From Agrobacterium rosae (lineage in GTDB: Bacteria; Pseudomonadota; Alphaproteobacteria; Rhizobiales; Rhizobiaceae), in contig NZ_NXEJ01000007.1 in the NCBI RefSeq assembly GCF_002915175.1, positions 225,257-289,256 of the forward strand: 64,000 nucleotides of DNA, in the 5' to 3' direction. The notes under the pieces are model-generated. The model ran no database searches, was not told the origin of the DNA, and was given only the letters and a program-made list of their open reading frames with translations. The first letter of the stretch is position 1, and every line of letters begins with the position of its first letter. The position numbers were made by a program, and so were the translations under genes. Shown here piece after piece: positions 16,453 to 25,758 of the stretch.

Positions 16453-16862
16453 TGAAAGGTCTCTTTCTGATCTAATTCTTATCTTGCCGCTCGGCTCCGG
16501 TGCCATCCGGAGCGATTGTTATTGCAGCATTTTGTTCCAGATTCCCGGATAACCATCATATGTCAACTCGTAACTGCATGACGGCTGGGCGATGTCGATC
16601 AATTCAACGAGAATGCTTGATCATTTATTTCAATAAAAATGGCCACTGACGGTCATTGGTTAACCTGAACGCGCTTTTGAAATTAACCTTGCCGGTTCAA
16701 ACACCGCTGCACAAAGCACGAGGTTAATCTTTTGTTTACGGATTATTTGCAACTTTAAATACATCACGCGTCTTGGTTTTAGCGCGAACAAATACTGCAT
16801 ATATTTTTATTAATCGACGGCTGAACAGTCGAGTTCTGCCGTCCTGACTTGGATCGTTCGGA
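16453..16862. other. Divergent intergenic region, YdeP-type gene / PBP
   Basis: 410 bases without a convincing gene. The centre (16610-16830) is A+T-rich with several TTAA steps and probably carries the divergent promoters. I see no strong palindrome. Confidence 0.45.
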
Positions 16863-18629
16863 ATGACACTGATGTCATTTGCAGTGCGGCTGCGAAGCCG
16901 TGCGCATTTTTCCCTGCAACAGAAAACACTTGCCAGAAGCGGGCACGTCATCGCCACCTGTGGCCTGCGCCGGCGTCGGTCGCGCCATCGTCTTGGAATG
17001 ATGATCATTGCTTTCATCGCGATGTACGTCACCGTCGCTACGAGGCTGATCCACTACGGGTTGAAAGAACCGGAGTTGACACAGACGATCGGCAACAATC
17101 GCCCCGTCTTGGCATCGCGACCCGATATCCTAGACCGAAATGGCGAAGTTCTGGCGACTGATCTGGATATGGTGTCGCTTTACGCCGAGCCCCGACGCAT
17201 CGTTGATGCGGATGAGGCTGTGGAAAAGCTGAATACCGTCATAGCGGGTCTCGACTGGGCCGACACACACAGGCGTCTACGGTCCGATTCCGCTTTCCAG
17301 TGGTTGAAACGGCAGATCACGCCACGCCAGCAGGCAGCCATTCTAGAACTCGGAATTCCCGGTATCGGCTTTCGGCCTGAGAAGCGGCGCTTCTACCCCG
17401 GTGGGCCAACGGCATCCCACATCGTGGGGCATGTGAATGTCGATAATCAGGGCCTTGCAGGTATGGAGCGATATCTCGACCAGCAGGGTTTCACCGCCCT
17501 TCGAGACGCAGGAATGACCGCTGATGTGCCGCTAGAACCGGTGCGTCTCTCCATTGATCTACGGGTGCAGAACATTGTGCGTGATGCGATATCACGGGCG
17601 ATGCGCGACTATCAGGCTGAAGCTGCCGGTGCTGTGGTTTTGGATGTCACGACCGGTGAAATTCTGGCAATGGCATCCGTTCCGGATTACGACCCCAATG
17701 AACCATCCCGAACCTTGCCGGATGGCAGAATCGACAAGGAATACGAGAAGGGCTGGTTCAACCGTATGAGCAATGCGACGTTTGAGATGGGCTCGACGTT
17801 TAAGAGTTTCACGCTTGCCATGGGGCTGGACGCGGGCAAGATAACACTCAATTCCGTTGTCGATGCATCGCAACCCATTCGCATGGGCGGCTTCACGATC
17901 AAGGATTTCCGCGGGCAGAACCGTCCGCTGACCATTCCGGAGGTGTTCCAGTATTCCTCCAATATCGGTACAGCGGCGGTGGCTGATAAGGTCGGCGTTG
18001 AGGGCCATCAGGCATTCCTGACGAAGCTCGGACTGCTGTCGAAAATGGATACGGAAATGCCGGGAGTAGCGACACCGACGCAGCCCCGCAACTGGCGCAA
18101 GATCAACTCCGTGACCATCTCCTTCGGGCACGGCGTCGCGACGACCCCGTTGCAGACGGCGGTGGCTGCGGCAGCGCTGATGAACGGAGGCTATCTGATC
18201 TCACCAACGTTTATTCCACGCACTCCTGAAGCAACGAGAGTGTTTGCAAAGCAGGTCATACAAACGAAGACCAGTGCAGATATGCGCTACCTCTTCAACT
18301 GGAATGGGCAGAACGGTTCGGGCCGCTCAGCGCAGGTGGCTGGTTTCAATGTTGGTGGAAAAACCGGGACTGCTGATAAGGTCATCAACGGGCGATACGC
18401 CAAGGACATGAACTTCAACGCATTTCTGGCAAGCTTTCCCATGGACAAGCCGCAATATGTGGTTTTGTCGATCATCGATGCGCCGCTGACAGGAGAGAAA
18501 GGCGGTCGACAAGCGGCCTTTACGGCAGCCCCGATCGTACGTGAAATCATTGCGAGGGCAGGGGCGATGCTGGGCGTTCGCCCCCGGTTCGGACCGCCTG
18601 AGAAGCCGCAACTCATCATCGACTATTGA
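16863..18629 (+). CDS. Class B penicillin-binding protein, FtsI/PBP3 type
   Basis: Inner-membrane peptidoglycan transpeptidase. One transmembrane helix (~residues 42-62) follows a basic cytoplasmic tail. The pedestal domain has RPDILDRNGEVLATD and the transpeptidase domain carries the three expected motifs: STFK (~residue 311), SSN (in VFQYSSNIGT) and KTGT (~residue 499). It lies outside the division (dcw) cluster, since mgtE and a molybdoenzyme are its neighbours, so it is probably a second FtsI-like protein (a PBP3b-type paralogue). Start 16863 has only a weak GGA upstream; ATG 16872 is possible. Confidence 0.88.
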   Translation: MTLMSFAVRLRSRAHFSLQQKTLARSGHVIATCGLRRRRSRHRLGMMIIAFIAMYVTVATRLIHYGLKEPELTQTIGNNRPVLASRPDILDRNGEVLATDLDMVSLYAEPRRIVDADEAVEKLNTVIAGLDWADTHRRLRSDSAFQWLKRQITPRQQAAILELGIPGIGFRPEKRRFYPGGPTASHIVGHVNVDNQGLAGMERYLDQQGFTALRDAGMTADVPLEPVRLSIDLRVQNIVRDAISRAMRDYQAEAAGAVVLDVTTGEILAMASVPDYDPNEPSRTLPDGRIDKEYEKGWFNRMSNATFEMGSTFKSFTLAMGLDAGKITLNSVVDASQPIRMGGFTIKDFRGQNRPLTIPEVFQYSSNIGTAAVADKVGVEGHQAFLTKLGLLSKMDTEMPGVATPTQPRNWRKINSVTISFGHGVATTPLQTAVAAAALMNGGYLISPTFIPRTPEATRVFAKQVIQTKTSADMRYLFNWNGQNGSGRSAQVAGFNVGGKTGTADKVINGRYAKDMNFNAFLASFPMDKPQYVVLSIIDAPLTGEKGGRQAAFTAAPIVREIIARAGAMLGVRPRFGPPEKPQLIIDY

Positions 18630-18774
18630 GGCGTTTCGGGAGCGCAGATGCTCGTTCCATCCTAATTCTTTTGCAACTTCTTTTATCCTATCCTGTTGTT
18701 GACATTGTGCTTTTAAAAGCCATTCTCCTGCGCTTTCGCGAAGCAGGGCACTCAGCCGGAAAAAGGGGCGCAAG

Positions 18775-20202
18775 TTGACACAAGCCGACGATGATCATCG
18801 CGCACCTGAGCATGTCAAAAGACCGGAAGTGATGGCCGACATCTATGCCGAGGACGGTTCGATCCGCTCCGACTTTCTGGCGATGGTGGGTGCGAGCATC
18901 GCGGATCGCGACGTGCTGTTCCTGCGGGAAAACGTAGCCCGGCTCCACGAATCCGAACTTGGTGACCTGCTCGAATCGATCCTTCCAGAACAGCGCCACG
19001 CGATGGTGCGCCTGTTGGGTTCAGACTTCGACATGACCGCGTTGACCGAGGTGGACGAAGCCATCCGCCTCGATATCGTAGATCAGATGCCGAACGACCA
19101 GATCGCCGCCGGTATCGGCGAGATGGATTCGGACGATGCCGTCTACATTCTCGAAGACATGGACCGCGAAGACCGCGAGGACATTCTTGCGCAAATGCCG
19201 TTTACGGAGCGCGTGCGACTACTGCGCGCCCTGGACTATCCGGAAAGCTCCGCCGGTCGCCGTATGCAGACGGAATTCGTGGCCGTGCCGCCATTCTGGA
19301 CGGTCGGCCAAACAATCGATTACATGCGCGAAGAAGAGGAGTTGCCGGAATCTTTCTCGCAAATCTTCGTCATCGATCCGACATTCAAGCTTGTCGGCGC
19401 GCTGGATCTCGACCGCCTGCTGCGCTCCAAGCGGCAGGTGAAGATCGAAACGATCATGCACGAGACGAACCATCCCATCGCTGCCGAGATGGACCAAGAA
19501 GAGGCAGCACAGCTTTTCGAGCAATATGACCTTCTGTCGGCGGCCGTGGTGGATGATAACGGCCGACTGGTCGGTGTTCTCACCATCGATGACGTGGTGG
19601 ACGTCATGCAGGAAGAGGCGGAAGAGGATTTGCTGCGTCTTGGTGGTGTGGGCGACGAAGAACTGTCCGACTCGATTGCTGTCACCTCGCGCTCACGTGT
19701 TCCTTGGCTGGCGGTCAATCTGATCACGGCATTCATGGCCGCCTCCGTCATCGGTCTGTTTGACGCGACGATCGAGCAGATCGTGGCACTGGCTGTTCTG
19801 ATGCCGATTGTTGCCGGGATGGGCGGTAACGCAGGCTCTCAGACCATGACCGTGTCGGTGCGCGCGCTTGCGACCAAAAACCTCGATATTCACAACGCCG
19901 CCCGCATCATCAGACGCGAAGCAGGCGTTGGACTGCTGAACGGTGCCCTGTTCGGCTGCGCAATCGGCATCATAGCCGGTCTGTGGTTTCAGGATGTCAA
20001 TCTGGGCGGGATCATTGCAACGGCGATGCTGATCAACATGTTTGCAGCCGCCATCGCTGGCATCATCATTCCGTTGTTGTTGGATAAATACGGCGCGGAC
20101 CCCGCAGTTTCCTCCGCTGTCTTCGTGACTGCTGTTACCGACATCGTCGGTTTCTTTTCGTTTCTTGGCCTTGCGACGTGGTGGTTCGGCGTTCCGATCT
20201 GA
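18775..20202 (+). CDS. mgtE: MgtE-type magnesium transporter
   Basis: Mg2+ channel/transporter of the inner membrane. An N-terminal MgtE superhelical domain (residues ~20-150, with repeated D/E pairs such as MDSDDAVYILEDMDREDRED) is followed by two CBS domains (~150-275) that sense Mg2+, a plug helix, and five membrane helices with the pore signature AGMGGNAGSQTMTV near residue 345. Start is TTG 18775 with AAGGGG upstream. It is 145 bases downstream of the PBP gene. Length (475) is normal. Confidence 0.94.
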   Translation: MTQADDDHRAPEHVKRPEVMADIYAEDGSIRSDFLAMVGASIADRDVLFLRENVARLHESELGDLLESILPEQRHAMVRLLGSDFDMTALTEVDEAIRLDIVDQMPNDQIAAGIGEMDSDDAVYILEDMDREDREDILAQMPFTERVRLLRALDYPESSAGRRMQTEFVAVPPFWTVGQTIDYMREEEELPESFSQIFVIDPTFKLVGALDLDRLLRSKRQVKIETIMHETNHPIAAEMDQEEAAQLFEQYDLLSAAVVDDNGRLVGVLTIDDVVDVMQEEAEEDLLRLGGVGDEELSDSIAVTSRSRVPWLAVNLITAFMAASVIGLFDATIEQIVALAVLMPIVAGMGGNAGSQTMTVSVRALATKNLDIHNAARIIRREAGVGLLNGALFGCAIGIIAGLWFQDVNLGGIIATAMLINMFAAAIAGIIIPLLLDKYGADPAVSSAVFVTAVTDIVGFFSFLGLATWWFGVPI

Positions 20203-20213
20203 TCGCTTGAAAA

Positions 20214-20244
20214 TTGACTTTTACGTTAAGGTCAATCATATTGC
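20214..20244 (+). promoter_or_regulatory. MerR-type promoter with 19-bp spacer and dyad
   Basis: TTGACT (20214-20219) and TATTGC (20239-20244) are separated by 19 bases, the over-long spacing typical of promoters activated by MerR-family proteins. The spacer region carries an imperfect dyad beginning TTGAC (20214-20218) and ending GTCAA (20231-20235). The next gene is a MerR-family regulator, so autoregulation is likely. Confidence 0.6.
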
Positions 20245-20263
20245 TTTTCATGGAGATTTGGGT

Positions 20264-20371
20264 GTGAAGCGTCAGCCGCTTCGTCATTCTATCTTGTTGT
20301 TCGAGCAACGGATATTCCGAAAACCGTCTGTCTGTTTCGGTCCGATGCTCCAGAATCGGATGAAGCCTTGA
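20264..20371 (+). CDS. Possible 35-residue leader peptide coupled to merR-type gene
   Basis: GTG 20264 lies eight bases after GGAG (20252-20255), and the frame ends in TGA at 20369-20371. That stop overlaps the TTG start of the MerR-type gene at 20368 (TTGA), an arrangement that permits translational coupling. The peptide is basic (Arg/Lys-rich) with no recognised motif. It may simply be a way to deliver ribosomes to a weak TTG start. Support is positional only. Confidence 0.33.
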   Translation: MKRQPLRHSILLFEQRIFRKPSVCFGPMLQNRMKP

Positions 20372-20754
20372 ATAAATATTACAGCATTACGGAATTGACG
20401 CGCGAATTCGGGGTTTCCACCCGTACCCTTCGTTTTTATGAGGACGAAGGCCTGATCCATCCTGAGCGCCGTGGCCGTACGAGGCTTTTCCGTACGGCTG
20501 ACCGTCGGCTTATTCAGGAAATATTGCGTGGCCGCCGTATCGGCTTCACTATCGCTGAAATTCGCGAGATCATCCAGGTCTACAAGGAGCCGCCCGGCGA
20601 ATCGGGGCAACTCGAACTTATGATGAAAAAGGTTGACGAAAAGCGTGCCGATCTGCGCCAGAAGCGCAAAGACATAGAGGAAACGCTTTTAGAGCTCGAT
20701 AATGTCGAAGAAGCCTGTCTGACGCGCCTCGCCGAAATCGGCGTCGGCACGTAA
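20368..20754 (+). CDS. MerR-family transcriptional regulator
   Basis: A 128-residue protein starting MNKYYSITELTREFGVSTRT, then LRFYEDEGLIHPERRG, the classic MerR winged helix-turn-helix. A long C-terminal helix for dimerisation (residues ~75-120) follows. There is no cysteine metal-binding pattern: a single Cys (EEACLTRL) near the C-terminus. The family resembles LiuR-type regulators of branched-chain amino acid or fatty-acid breakdown; the target is not shown. Start is TTG 20368, overlapping the stop of a possible leader. It converges on the DUF1624 gene with no gap. Confidence 0.88.
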   Translation: MNKYYSITELTREFGVSTRTLRFYEDEGLIHPERRGRTRLFRTADRRLIQEILRGRRIGFTIAEIREIIQVYKEPPGESGQLELMMKKVDEKRADLRQKRKDIEETLLELDNVEEACLTRLAEIGVGT

Positions 20755-21726
20755 TCACCTCTGAATCTCTGCTGAACATTGCGAAGCGATCTCGCCGATC
20801 TTGGTCTGCTGGTCAGGCAGCAACGCATTTGCAATCATCGGGTCGAACAAGTTTTCGGACTGGAGCTTTTCCAGCGTGCATCCACAGAAAACCTGGCATA
20901 GCTCCAGCCCGTTTTGCTGCTGCATGCAGTTCGCTTCGCAGCTTTTCTTGTAAGCTTCGACCTGATCAATAGGTGGTGGCGGCACGATGAGTGAGGCAAG
21001 ATAAACGATGCAGATCAGCACAGGCTGGTGAATGATATAAAACAGCAGGCTGTGACGGCCGAACAGGGCAAGGATATTCCGTTTCGCGCTCGGCTTTCTG
21101 AAGCGATCCAGCCAGCCGCGCGGCGTCACGATTTGCGAAACTGCCAGCCCGAGAAGAAATGGTGCGAGAAACGGCAGGATCGGTACATAATCGTTGGAGC
21201 GCGGCGGTACGGTAGACAGGCCGATCCATGACAACCAGATGGGGTTGAAGGCATCCGAGCTTAGATAGATTGGTGCCAGCAGAGCGGCTGCGGCGCATAG
21301 CAATGTTATGACGGAGGGAAGCCGCAGGAAGAGCAGCCCGATAAGGCTTGCGGCGGCGATATTGTGCAGAATTCCAAAGAATATCCAGCCGTCTGGCACC
21401 GCAAAGAAGGTTGCGACTGAGATCAGAAGAGCAGCGCCCGCGACCATCGCGAAACGCTTGCCGAACGATGGCCAGTACACGCCACGCCGGTGCGCCAGAT
21501 ACAGGCTGAAGCCGGCAAGAAACAGGAATGAACTGGCGATTCCTCGCGCATAGAGCCGCCACCACCCTTGCGTTGCCGTGCCCGGATCGAGATAGGCGAA
21601 CATCTCCAGATCCCAGGTGAAATGATAGCTGGCCATGGCAATGAGCGCGATGCCACGGAGTGTATCCAGCGCACCGATACGGCCTTTGCCCTGTGTTACC
21701 GTTGCGTTTGCCGGGGCGTCACTCAT
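20755..21726 (-). CDS. DUF1624 (HGSNAT-like acyltransferase) membrane protein with Cys-rich tail
   Basis: A 323-residue protein. RIGALDTLRGIALIAMASYH, then FTWDLEMF, is the DUF1624 signature related to heparan-alpha-glucosaminide N-acetyltransferase; the His in SYHF corresponds to the conserved His of the family. About eight to ten membrane helices follow. The last ~65 residues are soluble and carry six cysteines (CEANC, LCQVFCGC, QC), probably a disulfide-bonded periplasmic or outer domain. The enzyme group transfers acyl groups across membranes; the substrate is unknown here. Confidence 0.8.
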   Translation of the reverse strand: MSDAPANATVTQGKGRIGALDTLRGIALIAMASYHFTWDLEMFAYLDPGTATQGWWRLYARGIASSFLFLAGFSLYLAHRRGVYWPSFGKRFAMVAGAALLISVATFFAVPDGWIFFGILHNIAAASLIGLLFLRLPSVITLLCAAAALLAPIYLSSDAFNPIWLSWIGLSTVPPRSNDYVPILPFLAPFLLGLAVSQIVTPRGWLDRFRKPSAKRNILALFGRHSLLFYIIHQPVLICIVYLASLIVPPPPIDQVEAYKKSCEANCMQQQNGLELCQVFCGCTLEKLQSENLFDPMIANALLPDQQTKIGEIASQCSAEIQR

Positions 21727-21798
21727 TCATCCGTCCTTTGCAACGGTTACAGTCTGGTGCCAGCGCTTCGCCTGCGAAGTGCGGCAATTTCATGGCAA

Positions 21799-22485
21799 TC
21801 AGAAATCGTCCATGATGGCGCGCCGCGCTTCGGAGAAGAACTGCCGTCGCAGCAGTGCCACCGTAATGATGACCGTCGATGCCATGAAGACGTAAGGACT
21901 GATGAACCAGCCGAGATAACCGATGGACAGGAAGATGGTTCGAAGGCCGTCGTTGAAATTTTTGGCGGCAATGATGTTCATGCGAATGACGGTTTCCGCC
22001 GCATGTTCTGCCGCTTCCCGGTTGGCATTTGCCTCGTGCAGCATCGGCATTCCACCAAAGAGAATGGTGCAATAGTTGAACAGGCGATAGGACCAGCCGA
22101 ACTTGAAGAAGGCGTAGCCGAACAGGCAGGTCAGGCCAATGACCTTGATCTCGAATGCGGTGCGGCCTCCATATTGCACGAACGGCATGTCGCGAAAGAC
22201 CGATTCCACCCGGTCTGTCGCGCCCAGAAGCGCAAAACAGCCGCCTATGGCGAGGATGGAGGTAGAGGCGAAGAAAGCTGTTCCGTTTTGCAGCCCGGCC
22301 ATGATCTGGGTGTCGATCATTTTCAGATCACGTGTCAGCGAATTGTATATCCACTTGCGGCGCCGGTCCGCCATGGCCTGGTTGAGGCTGGTGCGTGAGA
22401 AAGGCGTCGTTGCTGTTGTAACGTAGGTATAGGACGTCCAAAGCACGACGAAAACGACGAGAGCTACATAATCGATGATCGTCAT
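21799..22485 (-). CDS. DUF599 membrane protein
   Basis: A 228-residue protein with about four hydrophobic helices (residues ~5-22, ~70-90, ~110-135, ~185-215), and the DUF599 features FNYCTILFGGMP and AAKNFNDGLRTIFLSIGYLG, then WF. Function is unknown. ATG 22485 (MTIIDYVALV) with GAGAC upstream is preferred to the in-frame start at 22554. It lies 72 bases downstream of nothing on its own strand and upstream of the DUF1624 gene, so a bicistronic transcript is possible. Confidence 0.8.
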   Translation of the reverse strand: MTIIDYVALVVFVVLWTSYTYVTTATTPFSRTSLNQAMADRRRKWIYNSLTRDLKMIDTQIMAGLQNGTAFFASTSILAIGGCFALLGATDRVESVFRDMPFVQYGGRTAFEIKVIGLTCLFGYAFFKFGWSYRLFNYCTILFGGMPMLHEANANREAAEHAAETVIRMNIIAAKNFNDGLRTIFLSIGYLGWFISPYVFMASTVIITVALLRRQFFSEARRAIMDDF

Positions 22486-22998
22486 AATGGCTGTCTCACC
22501 CTGTCCTGTCTGTTCCGAATCTCCCCGCCCAATATTGATGCGATTTGGATGCATGGCAATTGGCTGAAAAAATCGGTTGTCGGCCGTTTTAATTGTAGAT
22601 GCTAACCATCCGGTAATACTCTGCCTCTATGAATTCCTGTGCACGCCGGATTGAAGTTTTGCGTACCGGTGTTGCCCTTGCCTTTTATGTTCTGAAGGGC
22701 GTTCAATGCCGCGTATGCGCTTGGGTGCATCGCGGTTTTTGCTTTTGGTAATTTGACAAGAGCACTCCATAGACCTATTTTCATCAAGACGATCCGGCGC
22801 TTTTATATCGGGTGACTTTACCGACATGTCCGCGTTCCGTGGGCGGGTAACCGAACTTCGATACACTACCGCGATAGCATGGCATAATTGACCGGGAGAA
22901 CGCCTCCATATCTACGAATCGTTCTCTTTTCATGCAGATGGCTTCAAGGCTTGCGAGATCAATCGGAAAGGCTGCCGGATCGTCTCTCATAATATTCT
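22486..22998. other. 513-base region upstream of cobU
   Basis: I see no convincing gene, and no cobalamin-riboswitch B12 box despite the cobU-type gene downstream. Base composition is mixed. Open frames on the minus strand (22602-22990) lack ribosome-binding sites and sensible codon use. Confidence 0.5.
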
Positions 22999-23535
22999 AT
23001 GGTCATTCTCATGGCTGACGCACCACGCGCCGTACTCGTGCTAGGCGGCGCAAGATCCGGCAAGTCGGCCTTTGCCGAAAATCTGGTTCTATCGACTGAG
23101 GGAGCTGCGCATTATATTGCGACCGCTCGCGCTTGGGACGATGAGATGAATGACCGCATTTCTCATCACCGCGAGCGGCGAGGGGATGTTTGGTCGACAC
23201 ATGAGGAGCCGCTGGCTCTCACCGATGTGTTGCAGCGGCTGGACCAACCAGACAACATCATTCTTGTCGATTGCCTCACGCTTTGGGTCACGAACCTGAT
23301 GATGGAGGAGGGGCGTGATGTCGAATCCGCCTTTGCTCCTTTGGTTGAGCATGCTGCGAATGCGCAGGCGAAGATCGTTTTCGTTTCCAACGAGGTCGGG
23401 CTTGGAATCGTGCCTGAAAATCGCATGGCGCGGCAGTTTAGAGACCATACGGGACGGTTGCACCAGCAGATCGCGGCGGTGGCGCGGGAGGTGTATTTCA
23501 TTGCAGCGGGCTTGCCCTTGAAGATGAAGGGGTAG
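22999..23535 (+). CDS. cobU: Adenosylcobinamide kinase / cobinamide-phosphate guanylyltransferase
   Basis: Bifunctional enzyme of the nucleotide-loop assembly of cobalamin (also called CobP in rhizobial nomenclature). A P-loop [18 protein letters not shown] near residue 15, [17 protein letters not shown] (guanylylation His region), [14 protein letters not shown] and [20 protein letters not shown] all match the family. Length (178) is standard. Start is 22999 or ATG 23011, neither with a clear ribosome-binding site. It is isolated from other cobalamin genes in this window. Confidence 0.92.
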   Translation: MVILMADAPRAVLVLGGARSGKSAFAENLVLSTEGAAHYIATARAWDDEMNDRISHHRERRGDVWSTHEEPLALTDVLQRLDQPDNIILVDCLTLWVTNLMMEEGRDVESAFAPLVEHAANAQAKIVFVSNEVGLGIVPENRMARQFRDHTGRLHQQIAAVAREVYFIAAGLPLKMKG

Positions 23536-23617
23536 ATTGGCAACTTGCCTAATGCGGTTGTCACATCATCCCGCACGCGATGTGAAATGCATCGTTAGCA
23601 AGATAGCTTGGTCAGCT

Positions 23618-24019
23618 TTATCCGTTCTCCAATATCTTTTTCAACGTCGTCAAATCCGCCAGCACCGCCGCTGCATCACGCTCGAAGTCCGCATCGCTCA
23701 TGCCTGGAAGGCGCATCAGTGTGAATGCCACCTCAGCGCCGTCTCCATTGGGTGTGACGCGTAAGGCGTTATAGACTTCCAGCCCATCCGGCAGAACGAC
23801 AACGTGGTCGATAACACCGAAATCGTTCCGCTCTGCGAACCTGACGCTGATATTACCGAGGCCTCCGGACGCGATCCAGTCATCACCGTCTTGCGTCAAT
23901 CCACTGGCGAGACCTGCGGCCCATTCGGGCATTCGTTCTGGATCGGCCGCATAGGCATAAACCTCTTTCCACGGACGTGTGATCGAGAGGTGAACAATGC
24001 GAGAAGTCATGGTGGTCAT
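23618..24019 (-). CDS. SRPBCC/START-like protein
   Basis: A 133-residue protein (MTTMTSRIVHLSITRPWKEV) with the SRPBCC pattern: an early strand, then VYAYAADPERMPEWAAGL, a central strand series (ISVRFAERNDFGVIDHVVVL) and a long C-terminal helix (DFERDAAAVLADLTTLKKIL). Such proteins bind hydrophobic ligands in a deep cavity; the ligand is unknown. AAGGAGG is placed ideally before ATG 24019, so the in-frame extension to 24064 is rejected. Confidence 0.8.
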   Translation of the reverse strand: MTTMTSRIVHLSITRPWKEVYAYAADPERMPEWAAGLASGLTQDGDDWIASGGLGNISVRFAERNDFGVIDHVVVLPDGLEVYNALRVTPNGDGAEVAFTLMRLPGMSDADFERDAAAVLADLTTLKKILENG

Positions 24020-24192
24020 TACGGCCTCCTTGTTGTCCGTGGCCTGCGCCGCCAACGGCGACATGTCTCATGCGCTAGTCGCAAAGTTGATTTGCGTCAT
24101 CAAAATATAATCGTTTCAGTTCGCGCTAGCCTTGCCGTTTTCATATTAGAGTGCCACAACATCGCCGTTAAAAGCAATTTGGAGATACATCC

Positions 24193-25623
24193 GTGGAACA
24201 GGCAGAAATCGGTTTGATCGGTCTTGGCGTAATGGGGTCCAACCTCGCGCTCAACATCGCAGAAAAAGGCAACAAGATTGCTGTTTTCAACCGAACCCCG
24301 GAAGTCACGAAGAAATTCTATGCCGATGCAGGCGAATTGCAGGGCCAGATCATTCCCTGCGAAACCATCGAAGAATTCATTGCCGCCATCCGCCCGCCGC
24401 GCCCGATCATCATCATGATCAAGGCTGGCGATCCCGTCGATCAGCAGATGGAAATCCTCAAGCCGCATCTCGAAAACGGCGACATCATGATCGATGCCGG
24501 CAATGCGAATTTCCGCGATACGATCCGCCGTTTCGACACGCTCAAGGATACCGACCTGACCTTTATCGGCATGGGCGTTTCCGGCGGTGAAGAAGGCGCG
24601 CGTCACGGCCCGTCCATCATGGTTGGCGGCACGGAAGAGAGCTGGAAGCGCGTTGAGAAGGTTCTGACCTCCATCTCCGCGAAGTACGACAACGACCCAT
24701 GCGTTGCTTGGCTGGGCAATGATGGCGCAGGCCACTTCGTCAAAACCATCCACAACGGCATCGAATATGCCGACATGCAGATGATCGCCGAAATCTACGG
24801 TATTCTGCGTGATGGCCTGAAGCTGAGCGCTGCGGAAATCGCTGACGTCTTCGGTGAATGGAACAAGGGTCGCCTGAATTCCTACCTCATCGAAATCACT
24901 GAAAAGGTTCTGCGCGCCGCAGACCCGATTAGCGGCAAGCCGATGGTCGATCTCATTCTGGACAAGGCTGGCCAGAAGGGCACCGGCAAGTGGTCCGTTA
25001 TCGAAGCGCAGAATATGGGCGTTGCCGCAACGGCCATCGAAGCCGCTGTTGCCGCGCGCATTTTGTCTTCGCAAAAGACTGAGCGCGAATCTGCAGAGAG
25101 CATTCTTGGTCTGCCAAAGGCACTGCCTGCACCTGCCGACAAAAAGGCCTTTATTGCTGATCTGGAAAATGCGCTTTTGGCTGCCAAGATCGGTGCCTAT
25201 GCGCAGGGCTTTGCCGTGATGGCAGCTGCTTCCAAGGAATTCGGCTGGGACCTGCCGATGCCAACCATCGCCCGTATCTGGCGCGCGGGCTGCATCATCC
25301 GTTCGCAGTTCCTGGATGAAATCACATCGGCCTTTACCAAGGACCCGCATGTTGCCAACCTGATCGTCACGCCTGCTTTCTCGCAGATGGTGAAGGATAC
25401 GGACGCGCCGCTTCGCAATGTCGTGTCACATGCCGTTCTCTCTGGTCTGCCGGTTCCAGCTCTGGCTTCCGCACTCGGCTACTTCGATGCCTATCGTCGC
25501 GCGCGTGGCAGCGCCAACCTTATCCAGGCGCAGCGTGATTTCTTCGGTGCGCATGGTTTTGAGCGCACTGATGGCGTGGACAAGCCGCACGGCCCATGGG
25601 GCAGCGGCCTCGACAGCTTCTAA
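24193..25623 (+). CDS. gnd: 6-phosphogluconate dehydrogenase (decarboxylating)
   Basis: Oxidative pentose phosphate pathway: 6-phosphogluconate + NADP+ to ribulose-5-phosphate + CO2 + NADPH. N-terminal Rossmann fold IGLIGLGVMGSNLALN (residues 5-20), substrate signature SGGEEGARHGPSIMVGG (~130-146) and catalytic GHFVKTIHNGIEYADMQ (~181-197). Length 476 matches the long form. Start is GTG 24193 with GGAG upstream. It is a single gene ending in a strong terminator. Confidence 0.96.
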   Translation: MEQAEIGLIGLGVMGSNLALNIAEKGNKIAVFNRTPEVTKKFYADAGELQGQIIPCETIEEFIAAIRPPRPIIIMIKAGDPVDQQMEILKPHLENGDIMIDAGNANFRDTIRRFDTLKDTDLTFIGMGVSGGEEGARHGPSIMVGGTEESWKRVEKVLTSISAKYDNDPCVAWLGNDGAGHFVKTIHNGIEYADMQMIAEIYGILRDGLKLSAAEIADVFGEWNKGRLNSYLIEITEKVLRAADPISGKPMVDLILDKAGQKGTGKWSVIEAQNMGVAATAIEAAVAARILSSQKTERESAESILGLPKALPAPADKKAFIADLENALLAAKIGAYAQGFAVMAAASKEFGWDLPMPTIARIWRAGCIIRSQFLDEITSAFTKDPHVANLIVTPAFSQMVKDTDAPLRNVVSHAVLSGLPVPALASALGYFDAYRRARGSANLIQAQRDFFGAHGFERTDGVDKPHGPWGSGLDSF

Positions 25624-25634
25624 GGTTAAAATTG

Positions 25635-25663
25635 AAAGGCCCGCGTCATGCGGGCCTTTTTTT
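25635..25663 (+). terminator. Terminator of gnd
   Basis: AAAGGCCCGC pairs with GCGGGCCTTT over a short loop, followed by a run of seven T. Confidence 0.95.
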
Positions 25664-25758
25664 GTGCGTTGCGGTCGCTTGAGCGTTAAGGTCAACGGAT
25701 GGTTAAACAAATGCGGTTATGGTGATGCCAGTAACGCGTTTGAAGGCTGTTTCAGAGT

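Noticed and set aside
22486-22998. Cobalamin riboswitch upstream of cobU
   Set aside because: Looked for a B12 box and associated stems; none seen by eye.
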